Below are positions 63,915-64,000 of a DNA stretch of 64,000 nt, in pieces (the stretch's first letter is position 1; each line of letters begins with the position of its first letter). The notes under the pieces were generated by a model. That model had not been told where the DNA came from and made no database searches. It saw only the letters and a program-made list of their open reading frames with translations. The stretch comes from Lentibacter algarum (lineage in GTDB: Bacteria; Pseudomonadota; Alphaproteobacteria; Rhodobacterales; Rhodobacteraceae). Made by a program: the position numbers and the translations under genes. The stretch spans positions 61,643 to 125,642 of the forward strand of contig NZ_JAHKQI010000001.1 in NCBI RefSeq assembly GCF_018860975.1, read 5' to 3'.

Positions 63915-64000
63915 TCCAAGTCTCCAAATGAAAGAATGCTAACCTTAAAGCAGTAAAGCTGACCTAAAGCAAATCGCTATAACTTACACCACCGCAAAGC

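Overview
The window looks like chromosomal DNA of a marine Roseobacter-type alphaproteobacterium (Rhodobacterales). Four things point there: the pob/pca protocatechuate genes with a PcaQ-type regulator, an AapJQMP general amino-acid transporter, a DUF1150-Hsp20 pair and an ATP12-type F1-ATPase assembly factor. A complete alphaproteobacterial ribosomal-protein supercluster fits too. No rRNA, tRNA, CRISPR array or intact insertion sequence was recognised.

Layout. 1-0.9 kb: 3' part of an unknown protein with an internal domain duplication. 1.3-7.2 kb: aromatic catabolism (pcaQ, pobA, pcaC, pcaH, pcaG, a BKACE-family enzyme, and pcaB on the other strand). 7.6-11.6 kb: a fused 2-oxoacid dehydrogenase E1, translationally coupled to a malonyltransferase-like protein, then a LysE exporter. 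11.8-21 kb: FAD oxidoreductase and AMACR-like CoA enzyme, divergent from a Liv-type ABC transporter operon that contains an acyl-CoA synthetase. 21.6-25 kb: ATP sulfurylase/APS kinase fusion, a small glycosyltransferase-like protein and an M23 peptidase. 25.2-30 kb: Hsp20 with a sigma-32-like promoter, purEK and a DEAD-box helicase. 30-34.6 kb: aapJQMP. 34.8-40.4 kb: a tight housekeeping run (degQ-like, rarA, crcB, rluC, HAD phosphatase, ATP12).

40.5-60.4 kb: the S10-spc-alpha ribosomal cluster, all genes on the minus strand in canonical order, but cut by non-ribosomal genes at three places: rplW|rplB (a small membrane protein and a 19-bp inverted repeat), rplP|rpmC (2OG oxygenase, bacterioferritin-like protein, frameshifted RTX-like ORF, small membrane ORF) and rplO|rpmD (RhlE-type helicase and a solitary ectoine synthase, EctC). 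At each of these three breaks there is an intrinsic terminator and a candidate promoter with 17-bp spacing for the next block. A further promoter lies before rpsM. Before rpsJ, a terminator-like hairpin sits between the candidate promoter and the gene. 60.4-64 kb: an AT-richer zinc-ribbon-like unknown, a cobalt-type nitrile hydratase operon and MarC.

The most notable points are the solitary EctC with intact iron ligands inside the ribosomal cluster, the segmentation of that cluster into five apparent transcription units, the E1/malonyltransferase pair with no E2 or E3, the BKACE enzyme in the pca cluster where pcaD and pcaIJF are not seen, and an RTX-like gene split across two frames at a T7 run just downstream of a G9 run. 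All functions are read from sequence and memory of the families; no searches were run.
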